A stretch of DNA of 64,000 nucleotides from Chlorocebus sabaeus (GCF_047675955.1 NC_132912.1:14606500-14670499), one strand, 5' to 3'; shown: positions 42,560 to 54,002, numbered from the stretch's first letter. Made by a program: numbers and translations. The notes: generated from the letters alone by a model not told the origin.

Positions 42560-42900
42560 ACACTTAAATGTTGTCTCCACCCCAAAGTGAACATGGAATA
42601 CATGTAACATGCATGTTTGCTTATCATGCATGTGCCCTCACTCTGTGATAATGCTTAGCTTTTCCTGTAATCTCTTGAATATATATATACTTGACCAACC
42701 CATTCAACATAAATTCCTATTTCACTTTTTCCAAGTACTTGTCTTTGGGTTGATAATGTTATTTTTCAGTCTAATATGCTATTTCCACTGAATAGCATAT
42801 TAGGCTGTGCTTTCCAGCCAGTCAAGATGGCCACCTTGCAGGCTGTAACCCTTTATAATAAATAAGGTCTCCTTTCCAAATGTATAGATTGGGTGATTTT
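42560..42900 (+). mobile_element. LTR-like stretch with AATAAA, family unresolved
   Basis: 'cagtcaagatggccaccttg', 'caggctgtaaccctttataa' and an AATAAA at 42858-42863, then ggtctcctttccaaatg, resemble an old ERVL-type LTR end. It contains a perfect hairpin at 42771-42803. Confidence 0.45.
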
Positions 42901-43332
42901 TAAGTTGACAGCATGCATTCGAGTGTTTATTAAGCGAATGCACAGATGAGACAGGATCTTACACCTGCTCTGTTTAGCTGGGAAGCCGCGATCTCCTACT
43001 GCCTCCGTGGCACGTGGCATTTCTCTTAAGATTGGAAGGCAATTGCATGTCACAGTCACTCTGCTTTGCTCCCTGACCCTTTGGCTGGCTGGAAGCCTCT
43101 TTTCCAGTAAAAGAGGGAACAGTGACCTGACACATGTCATCCAAAAGATGATTGATTTTCTAGGCTACTATGGGGTTTTTAGCAAATTCTTGGACAATCA
43201 AGTGTGAGGGCCACAGAAGCTTCAACCACAACACTCATGTCTTTATAAATCAAGACAAGAGCAGAAGAAGGAATTAAAAGACAAAGGAAAAGGAAAGAGA
43301 GAATGAAGGAAGAAAGGAAGGGAAGGAATAGT
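42901..43332. other. Unassigned DNA
   Basis: Purine-rich from 43262. Possibly ERV-related, not recognised. Confidence 0.35.
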
Positions 43333-43388
43333 TGCTACCTACACACAGTAAGAAGTCCACTTGCTGATGCAATTGGACATTGGTCTGA
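43333..43388. repeat. Duplicated module, copy 2
   Basis: Second copy of the 42465-42520 module, in the same orientation, preceded by a shorter GGAA-rich tract (43290-43329). Confidence 0.7.
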
Positions 43389-44204
43389 TGGGTTCGAGAG
43401 GTAGCAAAGATGTTGATTCTCAGGGCACTTCAATGTTTCAGAAGCCAAGGAAGTTCTTGCAACCCAGGAAGAGCTGCAACCCTCATCAGGAAAAATGATC
43501 CAGGCTCTTAACCTCCTGTGTTTCCGAGGCATATATCTATGCCTGCCTGCCCCCAAATGGTATGCCTGGAGTGTGGGAAGACAGGCTTCAGAATTATTCA
43601 ATTTAATAAACAGCTAAACAAAAAGGAAAAAGGAAAAAATGTATTCCTCACTGGCTGCACATTGCTTTAAATTCTTGTTCTTGTGGTTTTATTTTAAGGC
43701 AACCTGTGGTTGGGAAACACAAGGAGTGTCTTCCATGAACAGATACTGTTTTTCTTCTATACCTGTGACACAAAAATTTGTTTCCACAGCCATCATGGGA
43801 GGTGCTCCTAGTACTTCCTTCAGATCTAATGCAGGTGTTTGAAGCCTAATGACGCAAGACATCTGTTTTAATTACCTTTACAGCCGTCCAAACTCACCTG
43901 TTATATAGTGTGTACATTTCACTTTAATAATGATATGTTTGATGTGCTATTTCACATTAATTAGCACAACTCAGCTTTTCATTTCAGATGCCAACAGAAT
44001 CTTGAGTCTTTAAGGTCTTAATCTCAACCAACTCGAGCCTAAGTTCATTTATGACTTAATTGCTTTGTGCCTTCATTACTTTTTCCTACTCAAAATTCAC
44101 GAATTAGCAAGCTAAATAAAAGGCCTCTTCATTCAGGAATTCTGAAAGTGCAGTTGGGCCGAACCGATAATCAAAGCCTGGACACTTGCCCTTACATTTG
44201 TCTC
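43389..44204. other. Unique DNA
   Basis: Nothing recognised. Confidence 0.4.
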
Positions 44205-44310
44205 ATTCAACAAGATTCAGTGAGCCCCCACTAGAGGCTATGACTGAGTACCATGCCAGGCACTGGGGCTGCAAAATGCATGAGGCATGACCCGTGTCTT
44301 GGGAGGCAGG
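44205..44310 (-). mobile_element. L2/MIR-type 3' fragment, antisense
   Basis: 'ttcaacaagattcagtgagc' and 'accatgccaggcactggggc' follow the reverse L2/MIR end. Confidence 0.6.
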
Positions 44311-45279
44311 AGGGACTTAAATGATAAAGTCTTTGATTTGAATGAATTTAAATTTTTCTTACTCAATGTTTATCATTTTCCTCACATGATGCTCTTTTCA
44401 AAGAACACATTCTTCCCATTAAAACAATAATAAAATCCTTTACAGGGAAAGCTGATTGGACTAGGACAAGGCTGCATGGATTCTACCTCACCAAATGGTC
44501 CAAAGGCCTTTCTTCCAAATTTCTGGCAGGAGCATCTTAAAGTACCATCTCCAAGAACAAAGGACATTCCAACTTTCAGTGGGTACACTCCAACATGTCC
44601 TAGCTCTCCAAAGCAGAAACATAGTTTAAACATTTAAATCAGATGTGAGAAGAGAGCTTAGGGCCAAAAGAAATTAGCACTGATCAAGTGAAATGGAAAG
44701 TAATTTGATATGCATGGGTTCTCCTCCGCTTCAACCCCATTTGTTTAGCTTTTATGGGAATGTGGTTTTTCAAGGGAATTCCAAATGGGAATTTCCTATA
44801 AGGAGATATTTGTGGTCTCTTAACCTCAAGCTAGGGGACCGGTACAAGAAGATGAAGACGAGGGTGTCTTGGGTTTGCATTGACAAACATGGTAATGCCA
44901 ATAAACCTTCTACAGATTTATTACAACTGTTGCCAGTGATACTGATTTTTAAAACTCATAGGTAAAGCAAATCTCATCTAAATCCTTTTGCTGCAATATT
45001 CTTGCACCTAATTGTCTTACTCTTGTCCCTTGGAACTGTAAAATTGTATTTACTTCACTATGTACTGGCATTCGTTAGACCCCATGGGGAACACTGGCTG
45101 ATCACCAGGATGCCATTACAGAGTAGAGGGAAAGGCATCGCTCTGAGATGAAAGTAGAGATCCTTTCTTCAAGACCATCCTCTTGTGAAAACCCCCTGGC
45201 TGGCTTCTTTGAACTAGCCCCTGGCTTCCTTCTCTTTTCCAGATGTTTCAGTCTCTATTTCCTTGATGACCAACGTTTT
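44311..45279. other. Unique DNA with paired kappaB-like sites
   Basis: No repeat recognised. GGGAATTCC (44774-44782) and GGGAATTTCC (44787-44796) lie 13 bp apart. The frames at 44382-44633 and 44693-44965 are unsupported. Confidence 0.4.
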
Positions 45280-45763
45280 ACTTCCTACTTATAACATGAA
45301 TCATAGGGTTTGCTAGTCACTGAATGAGAAGTCAGAGAGATCCAAAGCATGAGAAGGATTAATGTACTGTTGCTGATCAAAGAGAGGCCGCTAGGATCAG
45401 GGAACGACCACTCACACACGCATGCACACAAGCACATACACACGCACACCACGCATACACACATACATAGAAACTGACGGCAAATCAATGAAATAGAGAC
45501 CTCAGCCCTACACCCACAAGGAACTAAATCCTGCCAGTGAGCTAAATGAGCTTGGAATGAATTTGTCCACAAAGCTTCAGATAAAAGCCCAGCCCAGTCC
45601 AGCTAACATCTTGACTTAGGCTTTGTGAGAGCTTAAGCAGAGAAGCCAGTTAAGCCCATCTAGACTTCTGACCTATAGGATTGTAAGATAAAAACTGAGT
45701 GATATTTTAAGTTGCTGAGTTTGTGGTGATTTGTTACAGGGCAACAGAGATTAACACAATATT
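45280..45763 (+). mobile_element. MLT1 LTR
   Basis: The 3' half is clear: 'cagagaagccagttaagccc', 'agacttctgacctataggat' and 'gatttgttacagggcaacag'. A CA-rich patch (45411-45470) lies in its middle. The 5' border is uncertain. Confidence 0.75.
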
Positions 45764-46110
45764 GGCCAGGTGCGGTGGCTTAGACCTGTAATCTTAGCAC
45801 TTTGGGAGGCCAAGGCAGGTGGATCACTTGAGGTCAGGAGTTCAAGACCAGCCTGGCCAACATGGCAGAAACCCCATCTCTACTAAAAATACAAAAATTA
45901 GCCAGACATGGTGGTGGGCTCCTGTAATCCCACCTAATAGGGAGGCTGAGGCATGAGAATTGCTTAACCCAGGAGGCAGAGGTTGCAGTGAGCCAAGGTC
46001 ACGCCACTGCACTTCAGCTTAGGAAACAGAGCAAGACTCCATCTCAAAAAAAAAAAAGAAAAAGAAAAAAGAAAAGAAAAGAAAGAAAAGGAAAAGAAAA
46101 GAAAAAAGAA
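45764..46110 (+). mobile_element. Alu (AluS-like)
   Basis: Full-length with a long (GAAAA)n tail. Decayed TSD attaacaca (45750-45758)/attgacaca (46111-46119). Confidence 0.95.
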
Positions 46111-46120
46111 ATTGACACAG

Positions 46121-47200
46121 CACCCATGCAAGTGAAATTCTTAGGTCATAGCATGTGTACTTGCTCAATATTGTAAAGTAGTACCAATTGTTTTCCAAAG
46201 TACTATAGCAATATTTACTCCCAACCCCAGTTTACAATAGTTCTAGTTGTTCATATTCTTGTCAACACATAATATTGTCAGTTGTTTAAAATTTTCAAAT
46301 CTGGTGTATGTGTAATGGTATTGACTATAGCTTTAATATGCATTTTTATGATTACTAATGAAACTGACCATTTATTTCTTAATATATTTTGTAGCCATTG
46401 AGTTTTCCTTCTTCTGTGCAATATTTGTTCACATCTTTTAACCCAGTTTTTATTGGGTTCTTTTCTCATGCATTGATAAGATTTCTTTAAATATTCTACG
46501 TATGTGTCCTTCGTCAATTATTACTTCACAAATATCATCTTACAATTTTTATCTAGAGAAATATTTTGCTATTTCAAAGTCATGAAAATATTTTTTTATA
46601 AATGTGTTATACTTTTGCTTTCATGTTTAGGTTTTTTAATCCATCTGGAATTGAATTTTGAGGATGGGTTGTGGTAGGATCCAATTCTATTTTTTTCCAG
46701 CTGGCTAACCAATTGCTTTGGCAGCATTTATTCAAATATCAGTTCTTTTCCCTCTCATTTGCAATCTCAACTGTGTTTATGTCCGGTGACAATATCTGTG
46801 TAGGTCTGATTTTTGAACCCCATTCTGTTCCATTGTTCTATTTTTTAAAATTTCTGCATCCATACTACACAATCTTAATTATTATATTTTTATACCATAT
46901 CTTGATAGCTTATAGGCCTAGCCTTCCTAGGCTGGTTTCTTTTCTTTGGCTGTACTTGGTCCTTTATGTTTCCACATAAGTTTAAAATCTGCTTATAAAG
47001 TTACAAACACACACACACACACAAACACTTTTGGGATTGCTTTGACTGTATAAGTCAATTTGGAGATAATATGTTCTAATCCATGAACTTAGTATGTTTC
47101 TCCACTTATTTAGGGCTTACTTCATATCGGTCAATAAAGAATTTTAAAAGGCTTATAATTTTTAGAACCTTTGTGCTATTCTTTTACATATAAAGTAACT
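46121..47200 (-). mobile_element. L1M, antisense ORF2, part 1
   Basis: 'aatccatctggaattgaatt', 'cattctgttccattgttcta' and 'gttctaatccatgaacttag' are reverse-complement L1 ORF2. A (CA)n patch lies at 47006-47023. Continues at 47800 and 48356. Confidence 0.88.
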
Positions 47201-47334
47201 TAACACATTTTATAATGCACAGAAAAGCAACAACAGAATGGAGAAACCTTCTAGGACTTATGAAACCTTTTCCTTATCTTTTTATAAGGCAACTTTATAT
47301 ATCTACTTCTGTTAACTCATTTAATAGTATTTTA

Positions 47335-47785
47335 AAAATTATTTTTATTTTTATATATTTAAGGTGTACAACATGATATTTTGATATACATATTCATAGT
47401 GAAAGGACTATTTACAGGCAAGAAAATTATCTTATGCATCACCTTCCATTGTTACTCTGTGTGTGAGAGAGAAAGAAAGAGTACCTAAAGTCTACTCTCT
47501 TGGCAAATGTTCAGTATACAATACAGTATTATTAACTACATCCTCATTCTTCACATTAGTTCTCTAGACATATTCATTCCACCAAACTGCAAATTTGTAG
47601 CCTGGGACCTACTTCTCCCCAATTTCTTTTCCTCTGTACCCCTAATAACCACTATTAGACTCTTAGACTCTCTGTTTCTATTTATTTGACTTTTAAAATG
47701 CTTTTTAGTGCTATTCTGGTATCTTTTTAAAATTAATATACTTTATTTTTTAGAGTAGTTTTAGATTCACAGCAAAAAAAAAGGC
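47335..47785 (-). mobile_element. L1MA-like 3' UTR, antisense, inserted
   Basis: 'aaggtgtacaacatgatatt', 'aatgttcagtatacaataca' and 'gtacccctaataaccactat' are a reverse L1MA/L1PB 3' UTR. 47733-47785 adds a small L1MB-type end (agtagttttagattcacagc). They interrupt the L1M. Confidence 0.75.
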
Positions 47786-47799
47786 ATCTCTTTCATTTC

Positions 47800-48049
47800 A
47801 TTTTCCAAATATTTGTTGCCAGTATATAAAAAGACAATAGATTTTCTTATATTGGTATTATATCCATAATCCTGATAAACTTTTTATTAAATCTAATAAT
47901 TTTTATATACATTTGTTTCCATTTCCCATATATACATCATGATATCTACAAATAATAACAATTTTGTTTCTTTACAATCCTTATACTTTTATTTTTCTTG
48001 CCTTAGTGTACTTTCCAAGACCTCCATTATGATGACTATTAGAGATCTT
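47800..48049 (-). mobile_element. L1M, antisense ORF2, part 2
   Basis: Continues reverse ORF2 ('catcatgatatctacaaata'), cut by the Alu at 48050. Confidence 0.65.
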
Positions 48050-48355
48050 GGCCAGGCACAGTGGCTTAAGCCTGTAATCCCAGCACTTTGGGAGGCCAAG
48101 GTGGGAGGATTGCTTGAGCTCAGGAGTTCAAGACCAGTCTAGGCAACATGGGGAAACCCCATCTCTACAAAAAAGACAAAATTAGCCAGGTATGATGGTG
48201 CATGCCTAGTTGTCCCAGCTACTCTGGAGGCTGAGGTGGGAGGATTGCTTGAGCCCAGAGGTTGCAATGAGCCAAGATCACACCACCGCACTCCAGCCTG
48301 GGCAACAGAGTGAGACCCATTCTCAAAAAAAAAAGAAAAAGAAAGAAAGAAAAAA
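48050..48355 (+). mobile_element. AluJ-like
   Basis: Full-length plus-strand Alu with AluJ-type bases (gggaggattgcttgagctca) and an (AAAG)n tail. Confidence 0.95.
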
Positions 48356-49010
48356 GATTGTTAGGACGCTTCCATCATTATTCATCTAAAAAGAAATGTT
48401 TTCACCTTTTCACCACTAAGAATGACATCTGTGGCAGAATTTATGTTTTGTTTTGTTTATTTTTAGGTATAGTTATGTTAAGGGAATTATCTTAGTTTGA
48501 GAAGGATTTTATTAAAAATCACATGTGATATTGAATTTTATTAAATATTTGTCTATATCTATTGAAATAATCACATAATTTTTCTCCCTTAATCAAATAC
48601 TTCAGAAAATTACATTAACTGATGCTCAAAGTTACACTAGCCTTGCATTCCTGGAATACACAAACTTGGTTATGATCATCCCTTTGAGATGTTGCTGGAT
48701 TTGGTTTGCCAATATATTGCCTAGAATTTTTGCATCTGTGAGCCTAAGTGTTGTCGGCCAGTAATTTTCCTGTCTCCTACTATCCTTGGTAGGTTTTGGT
48801 ATCAAGATTTTGGAAGCCTCAAATTGAGGTGAGGAGTGTTTCCTCTCTTGCTGTACTCAAGAATAGTTTGTGTAAAATTGGAATTATTTTTTCTGGACTA
48901 TCTGGTAGAACCTGCCATTGAAACTATCTTTGCCTAGACTTTTAAGATTGTTTTTGACTACTGTTCAATCTCTTTGAAGCACATATTATGTTTTTAAATT
49001 TTGGATTTGT
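48356..49010 (-). mobile_element. L1M, antisense ORF2, part 3
   Basis: 'actagccttgcattcctgga' and 'gtaggttttggtatcaagat' belong to the reverse RT region of L1 ORF2. The coding sense is broken by many stops. Confidence 0.88.
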
Positions 49011-49479
49011 AATGTTATATTTACTCCCTGACTACAAATTATCTCCCATAAAAAAATTTTCACTAGCAACCAAAACAATGCCACAGGAGGGCCTTAAGCT
49101 TGAAGCTTTTGAGTGTAGAATTTTTGTTCAGGAGAATCAGAGGAGCAATGAGCTAGCTCTGTCCAGAAATGAAAGCAGGTGGTGACCAAAAAAAGAAGAA
49201 GGCAGAGAACAAGGAAGATAGTCTCCAATGTTATTGACTGTATAAATCTCAATTCATCACCCCAAAGAAAAAAAAATTTCATGCTCCACCTACCTAATTC
49301 ATCTACCAAAAAGAGAGAATCGGCCGTCACTAGGCTCTTCTTTTTAACTTACTTCTGGGCAACACAATACCCCTTTGTTCTTCTCTGCATTTATTTGATT
49401 TTAAATTGCATGAGCAATTTACATTAATATTTCTCTATAGCACTCACAGATTTCTGCTGGGTTAGTCCAGGTCCAATTT
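49011..49479. other. Unique DNA
   Basis: Nothing recognised. Confidence 0.35.
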
Positions 49480-49700
49480 ATAGGCATGGAAACTGATTCC
49501 CAAAATCAATTAAGTGGCTCCAAGGAATGAGGCTGCAGAGCCAAGATGTGAATCTGAGAATCCTAGGGTTGGGAGAGACCTCAGAAATCATTTGGTGGCT
49601 GTTTTGTACCATTGAGAAGGCCAATAGGGAACAGCCAGTGAGGGACAGAGCCCCAGCCAGAATCAAGGGTTTGACTGCTAGGCCAGGTTCCGTTACCCAG
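49480..49700 (-). mobile_element. Possible MIR-type SINE
   Basis: 'tataggcatggaaactgatt' and 'gccaagatgtgaatctgaga' resemble reverse MIR (gatgaggaaactgag... gccaggattcgaac). The second half is ambiguous. Confidence 0.4.
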
Positions 49701-49860
49701 AGAGATTTGGCCCCAGTAGGAGTCACCTCACTGATGCATTTTAAAGGTCTTTAAGGAGGGAAATGCTTTTGTGGAAAGTGTGTGTAAGTGATCGTTTCAA
49801 ATCTCTCAGTCAGTAACAGGAACATTCTCCCATATAGTGACCCTTGGTTGAAAAGGCAAG

Positions 49861-50456
49861 TTCAACCACTGTGGAAGACAGTGTGATGAGTCCTCAAAGA
49901 TTTAGAACCAGAAATACCATTTGACCCAGCAGTCCCATTACTGGGCATATATCCAAAAGAATATAAATCATTCTATTATAAAGACACATGCACACGTATG
50001 TTCCTTGCAGCACTATTCACAGTAGCAAAGACATGGAATGAACCCAAATGCCCATCCATGATAGAGTAGATAAAGAAAACGTGGTACATATACACCATGG
50101 AATACCATGCAGCCATAAAAAGGAATGAGATCGTGTCTTTTGCAGGGACACAGATGAAGCTGGAAGCCATTATCCTCAGCAAACTAATGCAGGAACAGAA
50201 AACCAAACACCACTTGTTTTCACTTATAAGCGGGAACTGAACAATGAAAACACACGGACAGTGAGCGGAACAACACACACTGGGGCCTGTCAGGGGAGGC
50301 TGGGGAGGGGAGAGCATTCGGAAAAATAGCTAATGCATGCTGGGCTTAATACCTAGATGATGGGTTGATAGGTGCAGCAAACCATCGTGGCATGTGTTTA
50401 CCTGTGTAACCACACATCCTGCACATGTATCCCAGAACTTAAAATTAAATTAAAAA
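49861..50456 (+). mobile_element. 5'-truncated L1PA-like element
   Basis: 'gtcccattactgggcatata', 'catggaataccatgcagcca' and a 3' UTR of L1PA type ('gataggtgcagcaaaccatc', 'cacatgtatcccagaactta') with a short A-rich tail. Flanks gaaaaggcaag/gaaaaggtag give a decayed TSD. Confidence 0.93.
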
Positions 50457-50959
50457 GAAAAGGTAGAAGCATTATTAGCAGAGAAAGTGGCCTAAAATCA
50501 CAAAGAAGAAAACGCTTGTGCATAAATGAATACTTCATACTCTAAATCTGTTTACATTTTATGAAGAACTTTTCAAAGGATCTGCTGGCTCGTGTTTCTC
50601 TGATGTTTTATAGTTTACAGAGCACTTTCTCCTATGCTGTTTCATTTACTACGATTCAACAAACCTTTATTTAGTTCAGACGGCTGCAGATGTTTACCAA
50701 GGCCCTTGCCATGTGCGCAGGGAGACAAACATGTATACGACCTCTATCATGCATGACCGGCATGACACCTTTGAATGAGGCTTCCGGCGTTGGCAGTGGG
50801 AAAGCAGTTATCACGTGGGTGTCAGGAGCAGTCTCGTGGGCAGGATGCTTGAGTCAGCTCATCTGCAACTGGTGAGATTTCACCAGGAGGCCATGAAAAG
50901 GCCGACCCACCAGATGTGAAGGGAGGGAAGGCGCAGCATTGCCGGGGAGGAAGCGGCAT
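50457..50959. other. Unique DNA, possible L2 trace
   Basis: 50653-50672 'attcaacaaacctttattta' may be an antisense L2 end; the rest is unassigned. Confidence 0.35.
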
Positions 50960-51220
50960 ATGGCAGTGTGGCCAAGTGGGCAAGGGCACACGGGCTCCGT
51001 AGTCAGAGACCTGAGTTTCAGTTCCAGGCTGCTATGTACGAGCTGTGTGACCTTAGACATATTCCTTTACTTCTCTCTGCCTCAGTTTCCCTGTAGATAA
51101 ATGGGGGAGGGTAATAACACAATATCACTCTTAAGATGAATGTGCAAATTGATATATAAAGCACTGAGCAAAACACCTGGCACGTGGTAAAAGTTACCTG
51201 TTGTTGTATCAGAAAACCAT
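50960..51220 (+). mobile_element. MIR, near full length
   Basis: 'ggcagtgtggccaagtgggc', 'gctgtgtgaccttagacata', 'tctgcctcagtttccctgta' and 'aaacacctggcacgtggtaa' run in MIR order. Confidence 0.92.
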
Positions 51221-51896
51221 AAGCAGCTTGAGGAAGCTGGCTGCTGTGATTGGTACTGTAGCTTCCATGATAGAGCAAATTGAACTTTATGATATTGACA
51301 AGGAGGAAGGTCTCTCTGCAAGTGGTAAGAGGCTCAGGTTTGTGTTTTAGGAAAGAATTGGCCTATTATGAAAGGAAAGCGATTGGAAGCAAGGAATGGA
51401 GGAGGTAGGACTTCTACCAGTCACTGTGAGAAATGGCTCCATGCTTTGTCCATTGTGTGTGTGTGTTCATGCATGTGCACGTGTGTGTGAGTGTGTGATC
51501 TCTATTTTCCTCCATAGAGTGCCATCTCCCCCACGGCAGGAGCCCTGGCTTCCTTACTCACCCAGGGCTCCTGTGCCTGGTACCCTTGTGCTGGATGAAT
51601 GAATATGTGAAACTGCAATTCTCGCAATACTTGACCGTGGGCAGGAACGGGATGGCGAGTCCATTTTACACATGAGGAAAACCACATCAGGAGGCTCCGT
51701 GACTGCCCCACTGCCCTCACAGTAAGAGGCAGCACTGGGCCTAGAAAAGGGGACTTTTTACTCTTGGTGCCTGAACCTATCATATCAAACTGAGAGGTGT
51801 AATAATAACGCTTACTGCTCATGATTTGAACTAGGTCACCTCAGACCAAGAACAGAAGATTAGAACTCAATAAATCAACAAACGAATTATAATTAT
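51221..51896. other. Unique DNA with (TG)n
   Basis: An imperfect TG run lies at 51456-51499. Nothing else recognised. Confidence 0.4.
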
Positions 51897-52027
51897 TGTT
51901 TTTATAGAGATGGAATGGAGTCTCACTATGTTGCCCAGGCTAGTCTCAAACTCCTGGGCTCAAGTCATCCTCCCACCTCAGCCTCCCAAAGTGCTGGAAT
52001 TACAGGTGTGAGCCACCACGCTTAGCT
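51897..52027 (-). mobile_element. Alu left monomer, antisense (1 of 2)
   Basis: A single left-type monomer: tctcactatgttgcccaggc to 'gtgagccaccacg'. Confidence 0.85.
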
Positions 52028-52199
52028 AACTTTTTAAATTTTTTGTAGAGATGGGAAGGGAGTGGTGGTGGGGCGGGTGTTGGGGGGGGCGGGTCTTGCT
52101 ATGTTCTCCAGGCTGATCTCGAACTTCTGGCCTCAAGTAACCCTCCCGTCTTAGCCTCCCAAAGTGCTGGGATTACAGGCATGAGCCACTGTGCCCAAC
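52028..52199 (-). mobile_element. Alu left monomer, antisense (2 of 2)
   Basis: A second left-type monomer follows directly (ggtcttgctatgttctccag to 'gagccactgtgcccaacc'), with a G-rich interruption at 52053-52093. No right monomer is present, so this is not an ordinary Alu dimer. Confidence 0.83.
52053..52093 (+). other. Potential G-quadruplex
   Basis: Six G-runs of three or more (ggg, ggg, gggg, ggg, gggggggg, ggg) within 41 bases inside the Alu monomer. Confidence 0.65.
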
Positions 52200-52245
52200 C
52201 TATGAATTGCGATTCCATTTTTAAAAACTAAAAAGTTCTGCTGGT

Positions 52246-52264
52246 GCGCACTAGATGGCAGCAA
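52246..52264 (+). promoter_or_regulatory. Candidate CTCF site (plus), strong match
   Basis: gcgcactagatggcagcaa contains CACTAGATGGCAGC, matching the CTCF core CCASYAGRKGGCRS at all but the first base. It is the best of the four CTCF matches noted here. It lies just outside the Alu monomers, in unique DNA. Confidence 0.65.
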
Positions 52265-52749
52265 CGTGCATCATTTTAAGGACGGTGAAAGTAGCCGCCG
52301 CACCCCTTGGTAGGGTCTGTATAGCCCCGGACCTCGGCTAGGGCTGGGTTTTATTATTTCATGTGAGCTTCCCAGCCTCTCAGAATTGCAGGTACTTAGC
52401 AGAAAGGATTAAGTCCCAAGTTCCTGAAGCCTAATGTCACCAACCTTGCTATTGCCAAGAGCAGGCATGGAAAGCTTTCCCCTCCTCTCTGTAAGCCAGC
52501 AATTGACTGTCTTGCCCAGTCATAGAAGAAGCCACTTAGGGGAAGCCTTGATTCCCAGAAACGGCTGAATTAGGGGTTCTTGCTGCAGGGACAAAGGCTT
52601 CCTCCGGGCCTTAGAATGGGCTGAGAAAGCCTACCATTTGCCTTCCTGGCCGGCAAGGCACCTTGACTTTGGCTGGGCTGGGCCAACCCTGGACACACTG
52701 GTGACAAGCCACGCCTGCCAGTGCCCAGCTCCCTCTTTCCAGGCCCTGT
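52265..52749. other. Unique DNA
   Basis: GC-richer after 52290. No gene or repeat recognised. Confidence 0.4.
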
Positions 52750-52805
52750 CATTTAATGGCAAATATTTATTGAGGACCTACTATGCACCAGGCCTTATGT
52801 CCCAG
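52750..52805 (-). mobile_element. MIR/L2-type 3' end, antisense
   Basis: 'aatatttattgaggacctac' then tatgcaccaggcc is the reverse MIR/L2 terminus. Confidence 0.7.
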
Positions 52806-53107
52806 CCTCCAACTCCACATGCTTCACCCCCACACTGTCTCCTATACAGGAGCCATCCTATACATCCTATACAGGAGACCATCCTCCTGTCCCAGGCTCC
52901 TCAGGGCTCCTGACTGGTTTCCCCATGCCTGACTGCTCATGCCTGGTCCCCCTTCTCCCTTACCAAGCCAGAAGGGGTTGTCCCAGCTGTACCCAGTGCT
53001 TGAGGATGCATTAAGGTATCTCTGTCAGGTAGAAAAGGGTAAATGCGTTGTCTTTCCCCAGACAAGGGCATGTTGACATTTTACCACTACACAGTGGTTG
53101 TCACTTT
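52806..53107. other. Unique DNA with a short imperfect repeat
   Basis: tcctatacagga occurs twice (around 52840-52880) in a small imperfect tandem. Nothing else recognised. Confidence 0.4.
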
Positions 53108-53120
53108 AAAGGTTAATGCG

Positions 53121-53424
53121 GGGCTGGGCACAGTGGCTTATGCCTGTAATCCCAGCACTTTGGGAGGCCAAGGCAGGTGGATCACCTGAGGTCAGGAGTT
53201 TGAGACCAGCCTGGCCAACACGGTGAAACCCCGTCTCTACTAGAAACACAAAAATTAGCCAGGCGTGGTGGTGCATGCCTATAATCCCAGCTACTTGGGA
53301 GGCTGAGGCAGGAGTATTGCTTGAACCTGGGAGGCAGAGGTTGCAGTGAGCTAAGATCGCACCATTGCACTCCAGCCTGGGCAACAAGGCTGAAATTCCA
53401 TCTCAAAAAAAAAAAAAAAAAAAA
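53121..53424 (+). mobile_element. AluS
   Basis: Full-length with a (A)23 tail. TSD aaaggttaa at 53108-53116 and 53425-53433. Confidence 0.97.
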
Positions 53425-53439
53425 AAAGGTTAACACAGT

Positions 53440-53659
53440 AGGATTTTAGAAGAGGCATTTGAGGGCAGCTGGACATTATGGCTTCAAATCATACCATGTG
53501 GTGAGGGGCTGTACCTAGGATGGCCCTGGTCCTGCACGTTCGGTGTGTGAGCAACACTGCAGCCACTCTGCCCCACGCCAGAGCCTGTGACTGAGCCTGG
53601 ACTTCCTGAACCTCATAAATACAATATGTAGATAACAAATATAAACAAAAGAACAGCAA
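53440..53659. other. Unique DNA
   Basis: Nothing recognised. Confidence 0.35.
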
Positions 53660-53706
53660 TGATCATAATCACTAATGTTTACTAAGTACATGAATCTCCT
53701 CTAGCA

Positions 53707-54002
53707 CTTTTTTTTTCCCCCAACAGAAGTCTCCTTCTAACACCCAGGCTGGAGTGCAGTGGTGCGATCGTGGTTCACTGCAGCCTCAACTTCCTGGGCT
53801 CAAGCAATCCTCCCACCTCAACCTCTCAAGTGGCTGGAACTACAGGCTGGTGCCACCATGTCTGGCTAAATTTTTAAAATTTTTATAGAGACAGGGTCTC
53901 ACTATGTTACCCAGGCTGGTCTGGAACTCCTGGCCTCAAGTGAGCCTCTCATCTCGGCCTCCCAAAGTGCTGAGATTATAGGCATAAGCCACTATACCTA
54001 CC
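53707..54002 (-). mobile_element. AluJ, antisense
   Basis: Antisense Alu of AluJ type (gggctcaagcaatcctccca), diverged; TSD decayed. Confidence 0.93.

Noticed and set aside
44225..44245. CTCF-like ccccactagaggctatg
   Set aside because: One G is missing from the core (AGAGGC instead of AGAGGGC), spoiling the spacing.
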